Shown piece by piece: positions 6,693 through 15,159 of a DNA stretch of 19,985 bases. Position numbers and translations under genes: made by a program. The DNA is from JAFGMQ01 sp036733345 (GTDB taxonomy: Bacteria > Desulfobacterota > DSM-4660 > Desulfatiglandales > Desulfatiglandaceae), in contig DAINAR010000056.1 in assembly GCA_036733345.1 (NCBI GenBank), forward strand, positions 1 to 19,985. The letters are read 5' to 3'. A model generated the notes under the pieces. It saw nothing but the letters and a program-made list of their open reading frames with translations, was not told the origin of the DNA and did not search any database. Every line of letters begins with the position of its first letter. Positions within the stretch are counted from its first letter, which is position 1.

Positions 6693-8417
6693 TTAAAGTG
6701 ACCTGTGGACACGGGTTACTACATCCTTTGGAGAATATGGCCTGCCGTCAAATTTGAAAACCTGGTGGTCGATGGGAATTTTACCCTGGCCCATAAGGGT
6801 CCTTGCGAACTGGCCTGTGCTGTTGTTCTCCACGGAAATAATCCTGGTTTTTTCTGGGAGTCTGGCCAGAAGATTCATATCAGGAAATGGAAAAACATCA
6901 CAAAAATGCCACACTTCCGTCTTGAGGCCATTTTGGGTCAGTATATCAGCGGCTTCTCTCAATGCCCCATAGGTGCTGCCCCAGCCCAGCAAAAGAAGAT
7001 CAGGCTCCGGTTCGCCATATACTTCAGGGGGATTCATCTCATTCTGTATACCATCGAACTTTCGCAGGCGTTTGACCACCATTTCTTTTCGATCCGTTGC
7101 ACTCTCGGTTATATGTCCCGATTCGTTGTGCTCGTCACTGTCCGCGTAGACAACTGCTTTTGTCTGGCCGGGAAGTATCCGTGGTGATACACCGGCTTCA
7201 TCCCAGGCATATCTCTTGTATTCAAGGGAAGATGTCATGTCTTCTGCATTTACTATATTTCCCCGGTCGATCGTTATACGCCCCAGGTCCAGGTTGTCCA
7301 CCGTGAAATAGGAATCGTTCAGATGCTGATCCCCCAGAACAATCACAGGAGTCTGGAACCGGTCTGCAATATTGAAGGCCTTTGACATGGTGTAAAAGGC
7401 CTGTTCAGCATGGCCGGGCGCGAAAACCGCCCTCGGGAACTCGCCGTGTGAAGCATGGATAACGAAATCGAGGTCGGCCTGCTCTGTCCTGGTGGGAAGC
7501 CCTGTCGAAGGCCCGGGCCTCTGGGCAACGACAATAACGGCAGGCGTCTCGGTCATTCCTGCAAGCCCCAGGCCTTCAACCATGAGGCAGAAACCGCCAC
7601 CCGATGTGGCGGTCATGGAACGGACACCGGCAAACGATGCCCCGATCACCATGTTAATGGCCGCGATCTCATCTTCAGCAGGCTCGACAATTATTCCGCG
7701 TCTCCTGCTCATGGCAGCCACGGACTCCATAATGGGCGTTGAAGGTGACATGGGATAGCCGCTGTAGAATTTCAATCCGGAACAGACAGCGCCAAGGGCT
7801 ATTGCCTGGCTCCCGGTGATAAAAAGCTTTTCTTTCTTATAAGGTGCGAGCGGAATCTTCTTCGGAAATGTTCCCTTGAAATTATTCTGAATGTAGCGGT
7901 ATCCCGCAATAACACAGTTTCGGTTCTTTTCAACTATTTCCTTGCCCCTTGCTGAGAATTCCTCATCCAGTCGATCGAGGATTGGCTGAAGTTCACAGCC
8001 CAGCAGGGCAAGTGCCGCTCCCGTGGCGACCGAATTGGCCATGATCTTGTTTTTTCCATTCTCCACTGCCAGTTCCTCCATGGGAATGGGAAGACGGGCA
8101 GGATTATCTGAGGTGAATTCTTTTTCAATTACGTCGAAGATCATGATATCATCAGGCGCCAGATCAGGCTGATCAAGATACATTGAACCCTTGTCAAGTG
8201 CGATCAGAATATCCACCTTATCACTGTGACAGAAAACTGGCTCGTCCTTGATTCTGACCTGCACATAACTGTGTCCTCCGCGAATCCTTGACTCCACATC
8301 CTGACGGACGAAGACATAGTAACCATGGCGCGTAAAAATCTTGCCCAGAAGAACCCCGATAGACTGCATACCCTGACCTGCCCGGCCGCCGATTCGGATA
8401 GTGATATCCACTGCCAT
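6693..8417 (-). CDS. korA: 2-oxoacid:ferredoxin oxidoreductase subunit alpha (fused gamma-alpha, KorA-like)
   Basis: A 574-aa protein. Residues 1 to about 185 are the gamma domain (IRIGGRAGQGMQSIG, then RIRGGHSYVQVRI). The alpha domain follows with FYSGYPMSPSTP near residue 220, the usual YPITPS region that contacts thiamine and substrate. TATSGGGFCLM and TGLPTRTEQADL come next, then a C-terminal transketolase-like domain. The gamma-alpha fusion identifies the two-subunit class, which lacks a separate ferredoxin-like delta chain. The start ATG at 8415-8417 has a strong AAAAAAGGAGG site. The frame remains open upstream to 8558, but that would place the start inside the promoter's spacer. The message should have an untranslated leader of about 117 nt. 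Confidence 0.92.
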   Translation of the reverse strand: MAVDITIRIGGRAGQGMQSIGVLLGKIFTRHGYYVFVRQDVESRIRGGHSYVQVRIKDEPVFCHSDKVDILIALDKGSMYLDQPDLAPDDIMIFDVIEKEFTSDNPARLPIPMEELAVENGKNKIMANSVATGAALALLGCELQPILDRLDEEFSARGKEIVEKNRNCVIAGYRYIQNNFKGTFPKKIPLAPYKKEKLFITGSQAIALGAVCSGLKFYSGYPMSPSTPIMESVAAMSRRRGIIVEPAEDEIAAINMVIGASFAGVRSMTATSGGGFCLMVEGLGLAGMTETPAVIVVAQRPGPSTGLPTRTEQADLDFVIHASHGEFPRAVFAPGHAEQAFYTMSKAFNIADRFQTPVIVLGDQHLNDSYFTVDNLDLGRITIDRGNIVNAEDMTSSLEYKRYAWDEAGVSPRILPGQTKAVVYADSDEHNESGHITESATDRKEMVVKRLRKFDGIQNEMNPPEVYGEPEPDLLLLGWGSTYGALREAADILTQNGLKTEVWHFCDVFPFPDMNLLARLPEKTRIISVENNSTGQFARTLMGQGKIPIDHQVFKFDGRPYSPKDVVTRVHRSL

Positions 8418-8540
8418 TTGGCCTCCTTTTTTTAAAGACAGAAGAAGTCGATTAGAATTTTTAATAAACTGGTCAAGGCTGCGCTTGACTCCAGTAAATT
8501 CAGAGCAGTAGTCAAACTCAGACCTGCCTGCTACATAAAG

Positions 8541-8569
8541 ACTATATTCCGTAATCAAATTAAGATCAA
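8541..8569 (-). promoter_or_regulatory. Sigma70-type promoter for korAB
   Basis: On the minus strand: -35 TTGATC (8564-8569), a 17-bp spacer, and -10 TATAGT (8541-8546). The predicted start is near 8534. All 30 bases of 8541-8570, including the non-consensus spacer, are identical to the DUF1846 promoter at 2033-2062. The TTGAT pair spaced 11 bp is kept. Confidence 0.7.
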
Positions 8570-8586
8570 GTGCCTTTATTAATCAA
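8541..8586 (-). repeat. Copy 2 of the 46-bp promoter repeat
   Basis: Matches 2033-2078 at 42 of 46 positions (30 of 30 in the promoter core, 12 of 16 in the AT-rich upstream part). Confidence 0.85.
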
Positions 8587-9115
8587 GGAGGGTGAACACA
8601 CCAGAAACCTAGGCCAGCAAACCCTCTAGGGGCGTACAAACCAGGCACAAACACAGGCTGGTAAACTATGAAGTTTCATCTTTCAGCCGATCTATTTCCA
8701 CTTAGATACAATAAATATTTTGAAGTAAAAATGCCGCAGTCCAAACCTTATGCTCATCCTCGAAATCCTTACTTCATAAAGCAGCCCCCTTTTTTTACCT
8801 ACATTATTTTGAATTGACATATAGCATACCTACTTGCTAACAATTACAAAAAGAATGAATTACTCCATCCCAAGGGGCGGGGAATTGTCCGCCGTGTTTA
8901 TGGCGGGCTTGTCTGCCTTTTACCTGCCTTTTACCAGCCTTTGGCTAGTTGGCGGATATTGTACTCCGGCGGATTGAAGCTATCACGAGGAAATTAAGAA
9001 AACAAAAAATATTTTGAAATTTACAATATCTTTTATTAAAAACCGAAAGCAGATGATTAACGAGATAAACGTTCCATCTCTGTACGGCTCATGAAAAGAA
9101 ATAAGGAATGAATAA
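8571..9115. other. Gene-free region between korAB and the Cache-domain gene
   Basis: No convincing reading frame is present on either strand. Visible items are a short CCCTCTAGGG palindrome near 8620, a consensus -35 TTGACA at 8814-8819 with only weak -10 candidates 17-18 bp on (plus strand), the hairpin and tandem repeats at 8887-8945, and an AT-rich run at 8994-9045 that could hold the promoter of the 9116 gene (TTGAAA followed by TTATTAAA). No tRNA or known RNA fold was recognised. Confidence 0.5.
8887..8945. repeat. Hairpin plus 11-bp tandem repeats
   Basis: GTCCGCC (8887-8893) pairs with GGCGGGC (8902-8908) over an 8-nt loop, with one G-T pair. Directly after come three 11-bp units: CTGCCTTTTAC (8913-8923), an exact second copy (8924-8934), and a diverged CAGCCTTTGGC (8935-8945). 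The local base composition is GC-richer than its surroundings. It may be a remnant of a REP-like or miniature mobile element. Confidence 0.5.
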
Positions 9116-9919
9116 ATGAGAAATTCTGTATTAATACTTATTGTATTGTCTTTCTTTTTCATTACAGGACAGACTTTTGCAGCAGATAATCTGAATGATG
9201 CAGCCTGCAGAATCGAATCCGGCATTTTACGCGTCCTGAACGGCATAGGAGATACAATCTCTCATGCTGCAGAAGAGGCAGGAAAAGCAGGACTTAATGG
9301 CGAAAACCAAATAAGAAAAATTCTTCAGTATTGTAATGCCGGGAGGCCTTATGTGTTCGATTCAGCATTCATTGACAGCAAAGGCATTATAAGGTTTATT
9401 GAACCGGAACAGTACCGACAGCATGAGGGAGCAGACATCTCGGATCAGGATGTCGTCGTTAATGTGCAGAATACCAAAAAGCCATGCATGGGGAGCCTGT
9501 TCGTTTCCGTCGAGGGCATAAAATCAGTTGATATTGCATATCCTGTTTTTTCAAAAGAAAGTCAGCACATTGGTTCTGTCAGCATGCTGGTAAACCAGGA
9601 TAAACTCATCCGTTCCGTTGCGGCGGCTGTTGAGAAAGAGCTCGATGTAAGATCATGGGCAATGCAAAAGGACGGGACTCTCCTTTATGAAACAGATTCG
9701 GCCCGCACAGGGCTTAACCTGTTTACAGCCCCGCTCTATGATGGTTATCCTGAATTGAAAGAGCTTGGCAGGAGGATGATGAAAGAAAGTGAAGGGGTGG
9801 GATTTTATACCTTTATTCTTCATGGCACTAAAGAGCCCGTAAAAAAGCGGGCTGTCTGGAGAACCGTCCGTTTCTTTAATAATGACTGGATAATTTCAGT
9901 ATACAAAAAGATTGAGTAA
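9116..9919 (+). CDS. Exported double-Cache (dCache) domain protein
   Basis: A 267-aa protein with a clear signal peptide (residues 1-22, hydrophobic core VLILIVLSFFF, cleavage after TFA). Two PAS-like Cache lobes follow: about 70-165 (FDSAFIDSKGIIRF to GSVSMLVNQDKLI) and about 175-265 (WAMQKDGTLLYETD, then DWIISVYKK at the end). Cache domains bind small ligands, usually as the outer part of chemoreceptors or histidine kinases. Here no transmembrane output segment or kinase/HAMP part follows, so the protein should be free in the periplasm and would need a partner to signal. The start ATG has AAGGAATG upstream. Only 25 bp separate it from the propeller gene, so they are probably one operon. The ligand is unknown. 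Confidence 0.75.
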   Translation: MRNSVLILIVLSFFFITGQTFAADNLNDAACRIESGILRVLNGIGDTISHAAEEAGKAGLNGENQIRKILQYCNAGRPYVFDSAFIDSKGIIRFIEPEQYRQHEGADISDQDVVVNVQNTKKPCMGSLFVSVEGIKSVDIAYPVFSKESQHIGSVSMLVNQDKLIRSVAAAVEKELDVRSWAMQKDGTLLYETDSARTGLNLFTAPLYDGYPELKELGRRMMKESEGVGFYTFILHGTKEPVKKRAVWRTVRFFNNDWIISVYKKIE

Positions 9920-9944
9920 TCATGTTTCTTAGAAAGGAGGGATC

Positions 9945-12218
9945 ATGCAGATAAGGTACAGATTTTCCCTGCTAATGGAATTCTTTTTGTTTATGTTCTC
10001 TCTATCGTTCCTTGCTGCTTCATGGGCTTCCGCGGCCGGAAAGGCTGACGAGGAGAGCATCCCGAATGCCTATACCAGACTGCCGCTCTATTTTGTAGAA
10101 AACAAGGGACAGCTTGACCCGGAGGTCAGGTTTTACATCAAAAAATCAGGACAGACCATATATTTTACGGATGAAGGCATCCTATTTGACCTTGTCCGCA
10201 ATAGAAAGTTGTCTGAAAAGAGCTCAGAGGAATTTGGAAAAGGGCACCAAACCACTGAGTTAAAAGCGGAACGGCTGGTGTTCAGCCTGTGTTTTAAAAA
10301 CGCCTGCAAAGGCTTATTAATACAGGGATTTGATCGTCAGGAGACAGGTATCAATTATTTTACAGGCAATGACAGAAATAAATGGAAGACCGACATTCCC
10401 ACATATAAGGGGATCATTTACAAAGAGGTTTACGAATCCATAGACCTGAAGGTATTTGGAAAGGGTACTGATATCGAATACGAATTTATTGTAAATCCCG
10501 GCGGGAACCCCGATGATATCATGTTGAGCTACAACGGAATTGAAGGACTCGCCACAAACAGAGATGGAGAGCTTATAATCAGGACCGCTTTTGGTGAACT
10601 AAGGGAGACGAGACCCTATATCTATCAGGAGATAGAAGGTAAAAAGGTGGTTGATGGAAGCTTCGAGACCCACAGCACTGACGCTAAATTACAGCCTGGC
10701 AGTTTTTCATACGGCTTCAGGGTTGCCTCATTCAACCTGTCATACCCGCTTATCATAGACCCCTCACTTGTGTATTCAACCTACCTGGGCGGAAGCAGTG
10801 ACGATACTGCCACCGGAATAGATGTAGACACTTCAGGAAACGTATATATCACTGGAATCACCTTATCCGATGACTTTCCCACGGCAAATCCGTTCCAGGG
10901 AACCTGCGCCGGTAACCGGGATGCGTTCGTGGCCAAGATTTCCCAATCTGGAGATACGCTTATTTATTGCACCTTTATTGGTGGAAGCGGTGATGATTCT
11001 AGCTCCGGAATAGTCATAGACGGATCAGGAAACATGTATATCACTGGACAAACTACATCCACCGATTTTCCCCTTCAAAATCCCTATCAGGGCAGCTATG
11101 GGGGCAGCAACTATGATGCCTTCGTAACCAAGATCTCCTCATCAGGAAGCACTCTTATGTATTCCTCTTACCTGGGAGGAAACAGTTTGGATTCCGGATC
11201 TGGGATAGCCGTAGACTCTTCAGGAAACGCCTATGTCTCTGGAGTAACCGCTTCCGCCAACTTTCCAATTCAAAGTCCATTCCAGGGAACCTGTGCCGGT
11301 GCACAGGATATTTTCATAACTAAGATTTCTCCGTCTGGAAACGCCCTTGTCTATTCCAGCTATCTGGGCGGCAGCAGTGGTGATTTTGGATTTGGAACAG
11401 CCATAGACACTTCAGGAAATGCCTATGTCACAGGAGAAACCTTTTCCACTGACTTTCCCATGCAAAACCCCTTTCAGGGTACCTTCGGCGGCGGCACCGC
11501 TGATGCCTTCATAACCAAAATTTCATCATCCGGTTCCCTTATATATTCTACATATCTGGGAGGGAGCAATATTGATGCCGGAACTGCAGTTGCTGTAGAC
11601 GGTTCCGGAAATGCCTATGTCACGGGAGCTACCTGGTCAAGCGATTTCCCCCTACAAAATCCGTGTCAGGGGACATTTGGCGGCGGTACAATAGATGCAT
11701 TTATAACCAAGGTCTTCCCATCAGGAAATGCAATTTCATACTCCACCTTTCTTGGAGGAAACGATGACGATTCTGCAAATGGAATAGCTGTGGACAGTCT
11801 TGGAAACGTCTATATCACAGGGTATACATACTCAAGCGACTTTCCCGTGACAAACCCATATCAGCTGATATTAGCAGGTGAATCTGATGCCATCCTTGCA
11901 AAATTTGATTCATCCGGAAATTCCATTATATATTCAACCTATCTGGGAGGAGAAGGTTACGATTTCGGAAGAGAAATAGCCATAGACGGCTCAGGAAACG
12001 CCTACATCACGGGAGTAACAAACTCCAGCAACTTTCCTACTCAAAGCCCCTTACAGGCCCTTAACGCCGGCGTTGCTGATGTGTTTATCCTGAAACTTAA
12101 TGACTCTAATTCAAAAGCTATTCCCGTAATAAACAAGCCGGGATTCATTATCTTGTCTTTGATTCTGGCAGGAATAGGCTATTTTACAATCCGTAGAAGA
12201 AACAATGCATCTGTTTGA
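9945..12218 (+). CDS. Exported SBBP seven-bladed beta-propeller protein with IPTL-like C-terminal sorting tail
   Basis: A 757-aa protein. A signal peptide covers about residues 1-31. The N-terminal domain begins LPLYFVENKGQLDPEVRF, which I recognise from SBBP-repeat proteins (DUF7948-like). Residues 277-720 hold seven repeats of about 63 aa, each opening with a variant of YSTYLGG, followed by SGNAYVTG, FP-NPFQG and DAFITKIS. Seven units fit one closed propeller. The last 37 residues have IPVINKPGFIIL, a hydrophobic helix and then RRR, a degenerate version of the IPTL-CTERM tail (normally IPTLSEWG) that marks surface proteins for anchoring and processing. The start has a strong AAAGGAGGG site. 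The partner is the Cache protein just upstream. The role is unknown; an adhesive or structural surface function is a guess. Confidence 0.85.
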   Translation: MQIRYRFSLLMEFFLFMFSLSFLAASWASAAGKADEESIPNAYTRLPLYFVENKGQLDPEVRFYIKKSGQTIYFTDEGILFDLVRNRKLSEKSSEEFGKGHQTTELKAERLVFSLCFKNACKGLLIQGFDRQETGINYFTGNDRNKWKTDIPTYKGIIYKEVYESIDLKVFGKGTDIEYEFIVNPGGNPDDIMLSYNGIEGLATNRDGELIIRTAFGELRETRPYIYQEIEGKKVVDGSFETHSTDAKLQPGSFSYGFRVASFNLSYPLIIDPSLVYSTYLGGSSDDTATGIDVDTSGNVYITGITLSDDFPTANPFQGTCAGNRDAFVAKISQSGDTLIYCTFIGGSGDDSSSGIVIDGSGNMYITGQTTSTDFPLQNPYQGSYGGSNYDAFVTKISSSGSTLMYSSYLGGNSLDSGSGIAVDSSGNAYVSGVTASANFPIQSPFQGTCAGAQDIFITKISPSGNALVYSSYLGGSSGDFGFGTAIDTSGNAYVTGETFSTDFPMQNPFQGTFGGGTADAFITKISSSGSLIYSTYLGGSNIDAGTAVAVDGSGNAYVTGATWSSDFPLQNPCQGTFGGGTIDAFITKVFPSGNAISYSTFLGGNDDDSANGIAVDSLGNVYITGYTYSSDFPVTNPYQLILAGESDAILAKFDSSGNSIIYSTYLGGEGYDFGREIAIDGSGNAYITGVTNSSNFPTQSPLQALNAGVADVFILKLNDSNSKAIPVINKPGFIILSLILAGIGYFTIRRRNNASV

Positions 12219-12311
12219 TATAGATATTTGCTGCTTATTCAGGACTAAATTGGCTGACCCCTTTCTGGTATATTTACCTGAAACCTTAACCAGCAACCGA
12301 AATATGATAGC

Positions 12312-12339
12312 TTGACGAAAAAGTTGAGATGTTTATTAA
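12312..12339 (+). promoter_or_regulatory. Weak candidate promoter before the hydrolase fragment
   Basis: TTGACG (12312-12317), a 16-bp spacer, then TATTAA (12334-12339). The start would fall just before the AGGAG ribosome site of the 12357 gene, leaving a very short leader. No other feature was seen in 12219-12356. Confidence 0.3.
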
Positions 12340-12356
12340 GATAGGAGCAGGGCTAA

Positions 12357-12830
12357 ATGAAACAAGGGGTGGTGTTTTTCAGCAGGGATGGACTGAAAAT
12401 ATCAGGGAATCGTTACAGGCCGGCGCGAAATATCAAAGGCAGCAGACTTCCTGCAATCCTGCTCTGCCAGGGTCTGTCCGGAATCAAGGAGAAAATATTG
12501 CCGGCCGTGGCAGAGGCATTTGCGTCTGCGGGATATATTACTCTCGCTTTTGACTACTGTGGTTGTGGTAAAAGCGATGACAGGCGTCCCAGAACTTACC
12601 TCTTTCCCCTTGAAAGGGCTGAAGATGTATTTTCAGCTATTGCTTATCACAAGTCCTTATCAAGTGTCGACAAAAACCGCATAGGCCTCTACGGGTTAAG
12701 CTACGGCGGAGGGATAGCCATCTACAGTGCCACCCTGGACACAACGAGGAAGGTGCAGAAGAGCACTGTCAGATGGGAGCCCTTCTTATATCAAATGCCC
12801 GCATTCTTGACTGGCTGGACAATATCATGA
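12357..12830 (+). pseudogene. Truncated alpha/beta hydrolase (dienelactone hydrolase / YcjY-like)
   Basis: A 157-aa frame. It begins like a family member, with the strand-helix pattern PAILLCQGLSGIKE, then FDYCGCGKSDD, and the nucleophile elbow GLSYGG with S115. Relatives are about 300 aa and end with the catalytic Asp and His. Here family-like sequence stops around residue 127-138 and the rest (KSTVRWEPFLYQ onward) looks non-native. In the +2 frame, 12731-12841 encodes a plausible 36-residue end (EEHCQMGALLISNARILDW within it) up to TAG. This suggests an internal deletion that fused two ends out of frame. The start ATG has AGGAG upstream. The Asp and His of the triad are absent, so activity is unlikely. 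Confidence 0.65.
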
Positions 12831-12887
12831 TGAAAGATTAGGCAGTAAAGTCAAGCGATTATAAATAACCCTATTCCGCTTTGTGAA

Positions 12888-14990
12888 TCATGGATTAACA
12901 AGGAGCATATAGTTCTCAGGAGAATCCGGAACCCGGCATACTGCCAGATAAACGGCCCCTTCCTGCGCAATCCATGATACCCTGTCTATGCCCTGGGAAA
13001 CGGAAGTATTGAGCTCAGAAGTAAAAAGCCTGAGATGATAACCTCCATCACCGGTAGGTATTTCGAAAAGAATTTCTGTTCCATCTGCCGGGCAATTAAA
13101 TCGGTACCAGTGTGTCTTGTGAAAATCCACACTGCCGTTTATTACGTCCCCTGAAAAAACAACAGGAACCTGATCTATTGGATAGGCCTCATAACCCACA
13201 AATACCAGCCGCTCCATCCCGGCTTCACTTAAAACCCTTACGCAGCTTCCATTACGGTTTGCAAGCCCCCCCACAAATGCCAGATTCTCATCCTGAGGAA
13301 AAATTGCCTGAAGATTTCCTCCCTGACGAATCATAAGGACACCGTTGGCATCCACCAGTTCAAGAAAAGGAAAGTCCCAGTTAAGATCATTGAATGGAAT
13401 ATCATCAATTATCCAATAGAGGTCTGTACGATCCTGCCACTCAGAGGGAATAAAAGGGATATCCAGCTTTTCTCCCAGAGCCATGACAACATACCCTTCG
13501 AATACACTCTCATCTATGACCGAGCCGTCGCTTCCCATCTGGACCATAACGAAATGGTCCGTGCCCATGAATGAGATATTACTGAATATAAATCTTTCAG
13601 AACCTCCCTGAACATTCCATGCATTTTCTCCGTATACCAGAATCTTCACATCGGGATCTGCAAGGTGGGCGTCTTTTGCCCAGGAAAGGGTACCATCAAG
13701 ATTATTCAAAATCCGATCATAGCCGTTTTTTTTCACATAGGTGCCCACAATCTCGCCGGGACCTGTCTCCGTTGCAAGGTCAGGATAAGGAGGAAAAGAA
13801 GGGCTAATGCCTGTTTTTTCCTCTACCGCGTTTTTCAGACATTCACGGGCGATGGAATAGACAGCCCACTGCGCCGTGTTGGAATTTGTGAGGACGATCA
13901 CACCGAGCTTCTCATCAGGCAGCATCTCCATAAATGAATTGAAATGCCCTGTGCTGCCGTTCTTTGTCCATGCCCTGCCGGCATAACGCATCACAGGATC
14001 ATCCATGGTATCAAGACCCAGGCCGGGTGTGGAATAAGAATTCAAATCCAGAGGCGTTCTCTCGCCCTGTCCCATTAGATCCACAGTATCAGGTGAAATA
14101 ATCCGGGCGCCTCCAGGTCCCCACCCGTGATTCAGCATCATAATTAAAAAACGCCCCATATCCTGGACAGTAGTCACCGCACCTCCCGTGGCCGCAAAAA
14201 CACAGTTTGCCTCGGCAGGCGGAACAGGCTCCCCGCCGATGTATCCAACTGCCATATTTCCAGGATCAGCACGGAAGGACGTATTATTCATTCCCAGCGG
14301 CTTGAAAAGCTGGCGAATCATAAACTCATTGAAAGTCTCCCCTTCCCGGCCTCCAGTACGCAGGGCGATTTCCCCGGCCAGAACAAAACCAGTATTGCAG
14401 TAAACAGAGATTTCCCCCGGAGCATAGCTGGGATATTCATCTGCCAGATAGTTTAAAATCCAGTCTATATAAAGGTCACATCCCCACTGGTTCCATGCAG
14501 TTTCAACGAATCCACCGTTATATATGTCTCCCGGGATTCCTGAATGGTGGTTTAAAAGCCTTCGCACCGTTATTTCTTCCATCTGGTTTGTGTAACGCTC
14601 AGCGAGTTGAAATTCAGGTAGACAAGTCGTGGCAGGGTTGTCAAGCGAAAGAAGTCCCAGGTCGGCCAGCTGCAGCAATGCCACTGTTGTAAGGGTCTTT
14701 GACCCTGAGCCCAGCATGTATCTGGTATCAGGCTTTGCAGGAACACTGTTTTCAATGTCCGCCCATCCGAATCCCTCGGCCCAGGCAATGCGGTCGTCGG
14801 AAACCAGGGCGATGCTCATGCCTATCATATCCCTTTCAGCCATAATCTGGGTAATGAACCGGGATGTTTTCTGAATGGTCGAGTTAAAGGTCTCGCAACC
14901 GAGTCTGTCCCTGTTATCGCAGGCGAGCAGTATAAAAAACAGAAAGATATATAAAATGGCCTGAAAGCTTCTTTTCGCGGTATTTTTCAA
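12888..14990 (-). CDS. Serine beta-lactamase / DD-peptidase family lipoprotein
   Basis: A 700-aa protein. Residues 1-23 are a lipoprotein signal with lipobox LLAC and modified C24. Asp follows at +2, the inner-membrane retention residue in enteric bacteria. The beta-lactamase-related domain spans about 40-390, with SxxK as S95-G-S-K98, YxN as Y196-C-N198, and a third motif STG near residue 346. This is the class C/PBP4* esterase-like family, which includes peptidases and esterases as well as lactamases. A beta-rich middle part (about 400-610) and a C-terminal 80 residues resembling a PPC-type domain (HWYRFNCPADGTEILFEI) follow. The start is TTG at 14988-14990, supported by AAAGGAG 8 nt upstream and by placing the signal peptide correctly. 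The reaction is not predictable; resistance is not implied. Confidence 0.85.
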   Translation of the reverse strand: MKNTAKRSFQAILYIFLFFILLACDNRDRLGCETFNSTIQKTSRFITQIMAERDMIGMSIALVSDDRIAWAEGFGWADIENSVPAKPDTRYMLGSGSKTLTTVALLQLADLGLLSLDNPATTCLPEFQLAERYTNQMEEITVRRLLNHHSGIPGDIYNGGFVETAWNQWGCDLYIDWILNYLADEYPSYAPGEISVYCNTGFVLAGEIALRTGGREGETFNEFMIRQLFKPLGMNNTSFRADPGNMAVGYIGGEPVPPAEANCVFAATGGAVTTVQDMGRFLIMMLNHGWGPGGARIISPDTVDLMGQGERTPLDLNSYSTPGLGLDTMDDPVMRYAGRAWTKNGSTGHFNSFMEMLPDEKLGVIVLTNSNTAQWAVYSIARECLKNAVEEKTGISPSFPPYPDLATETGPGEIVGTYVKKNGYDRILNNLDGTLSWAKDAHLADPDVKILVYGENAWNVQGGSERFIFSNISFMGTDHFVMVQMGSDGSVIDESVFEGYVVMALGEKLDIPFIPSEWQDRTDLYWIIDDIPFNDLNWDFPFLELVDANGVLMIRQGGNLQAIFPQDENLAFVGGLANRNGSCVRVLSEAGMERLVFVGYEAYPIDQVPVVFSGDVINGSVDFHKTHWYRFNCPADGTEILFEIPTGDGGYHLRLFTSELNTSVSQGIDRVSWIAQEGAVYLAVCRVPDSPENYMLLVNP

Positions 14991-15159
14991 GGGAATTTCT
15001 CCTTTGTGAAATTCATACTAATATGTACCTCATGCTGTCCTTTAGAGTATATTTGGATCAGTTTATTTTGATTGGCAAAATTGATTTATGTTGTTGTGAG
15101 AATAAGTAAAGAGGTCTTACATGTCAAGGGGTTTATGGCGCAACTCACTGTATTTTCAT

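Noticed and set aside
6705..7187. A 160-codon plus-strand frame opposite korA
   Set aside because: It is antisense to well-conserved KorA sequence, has no recognisable domain and no ribosome site of note.
8814..8842. Plus-strand promoter TTGACA before the Cache gene
   Set aside because: No acceptable -10 at 16-18 bp and it lies 300 bp from the gene. Kept only as a note in the gap entry.
10773..12104. Tandem DNA repeats or a recombination array
   Set aside because: The ~190-bp periodicity is protein-level repetition of the propeller units; codons have diverged between units.
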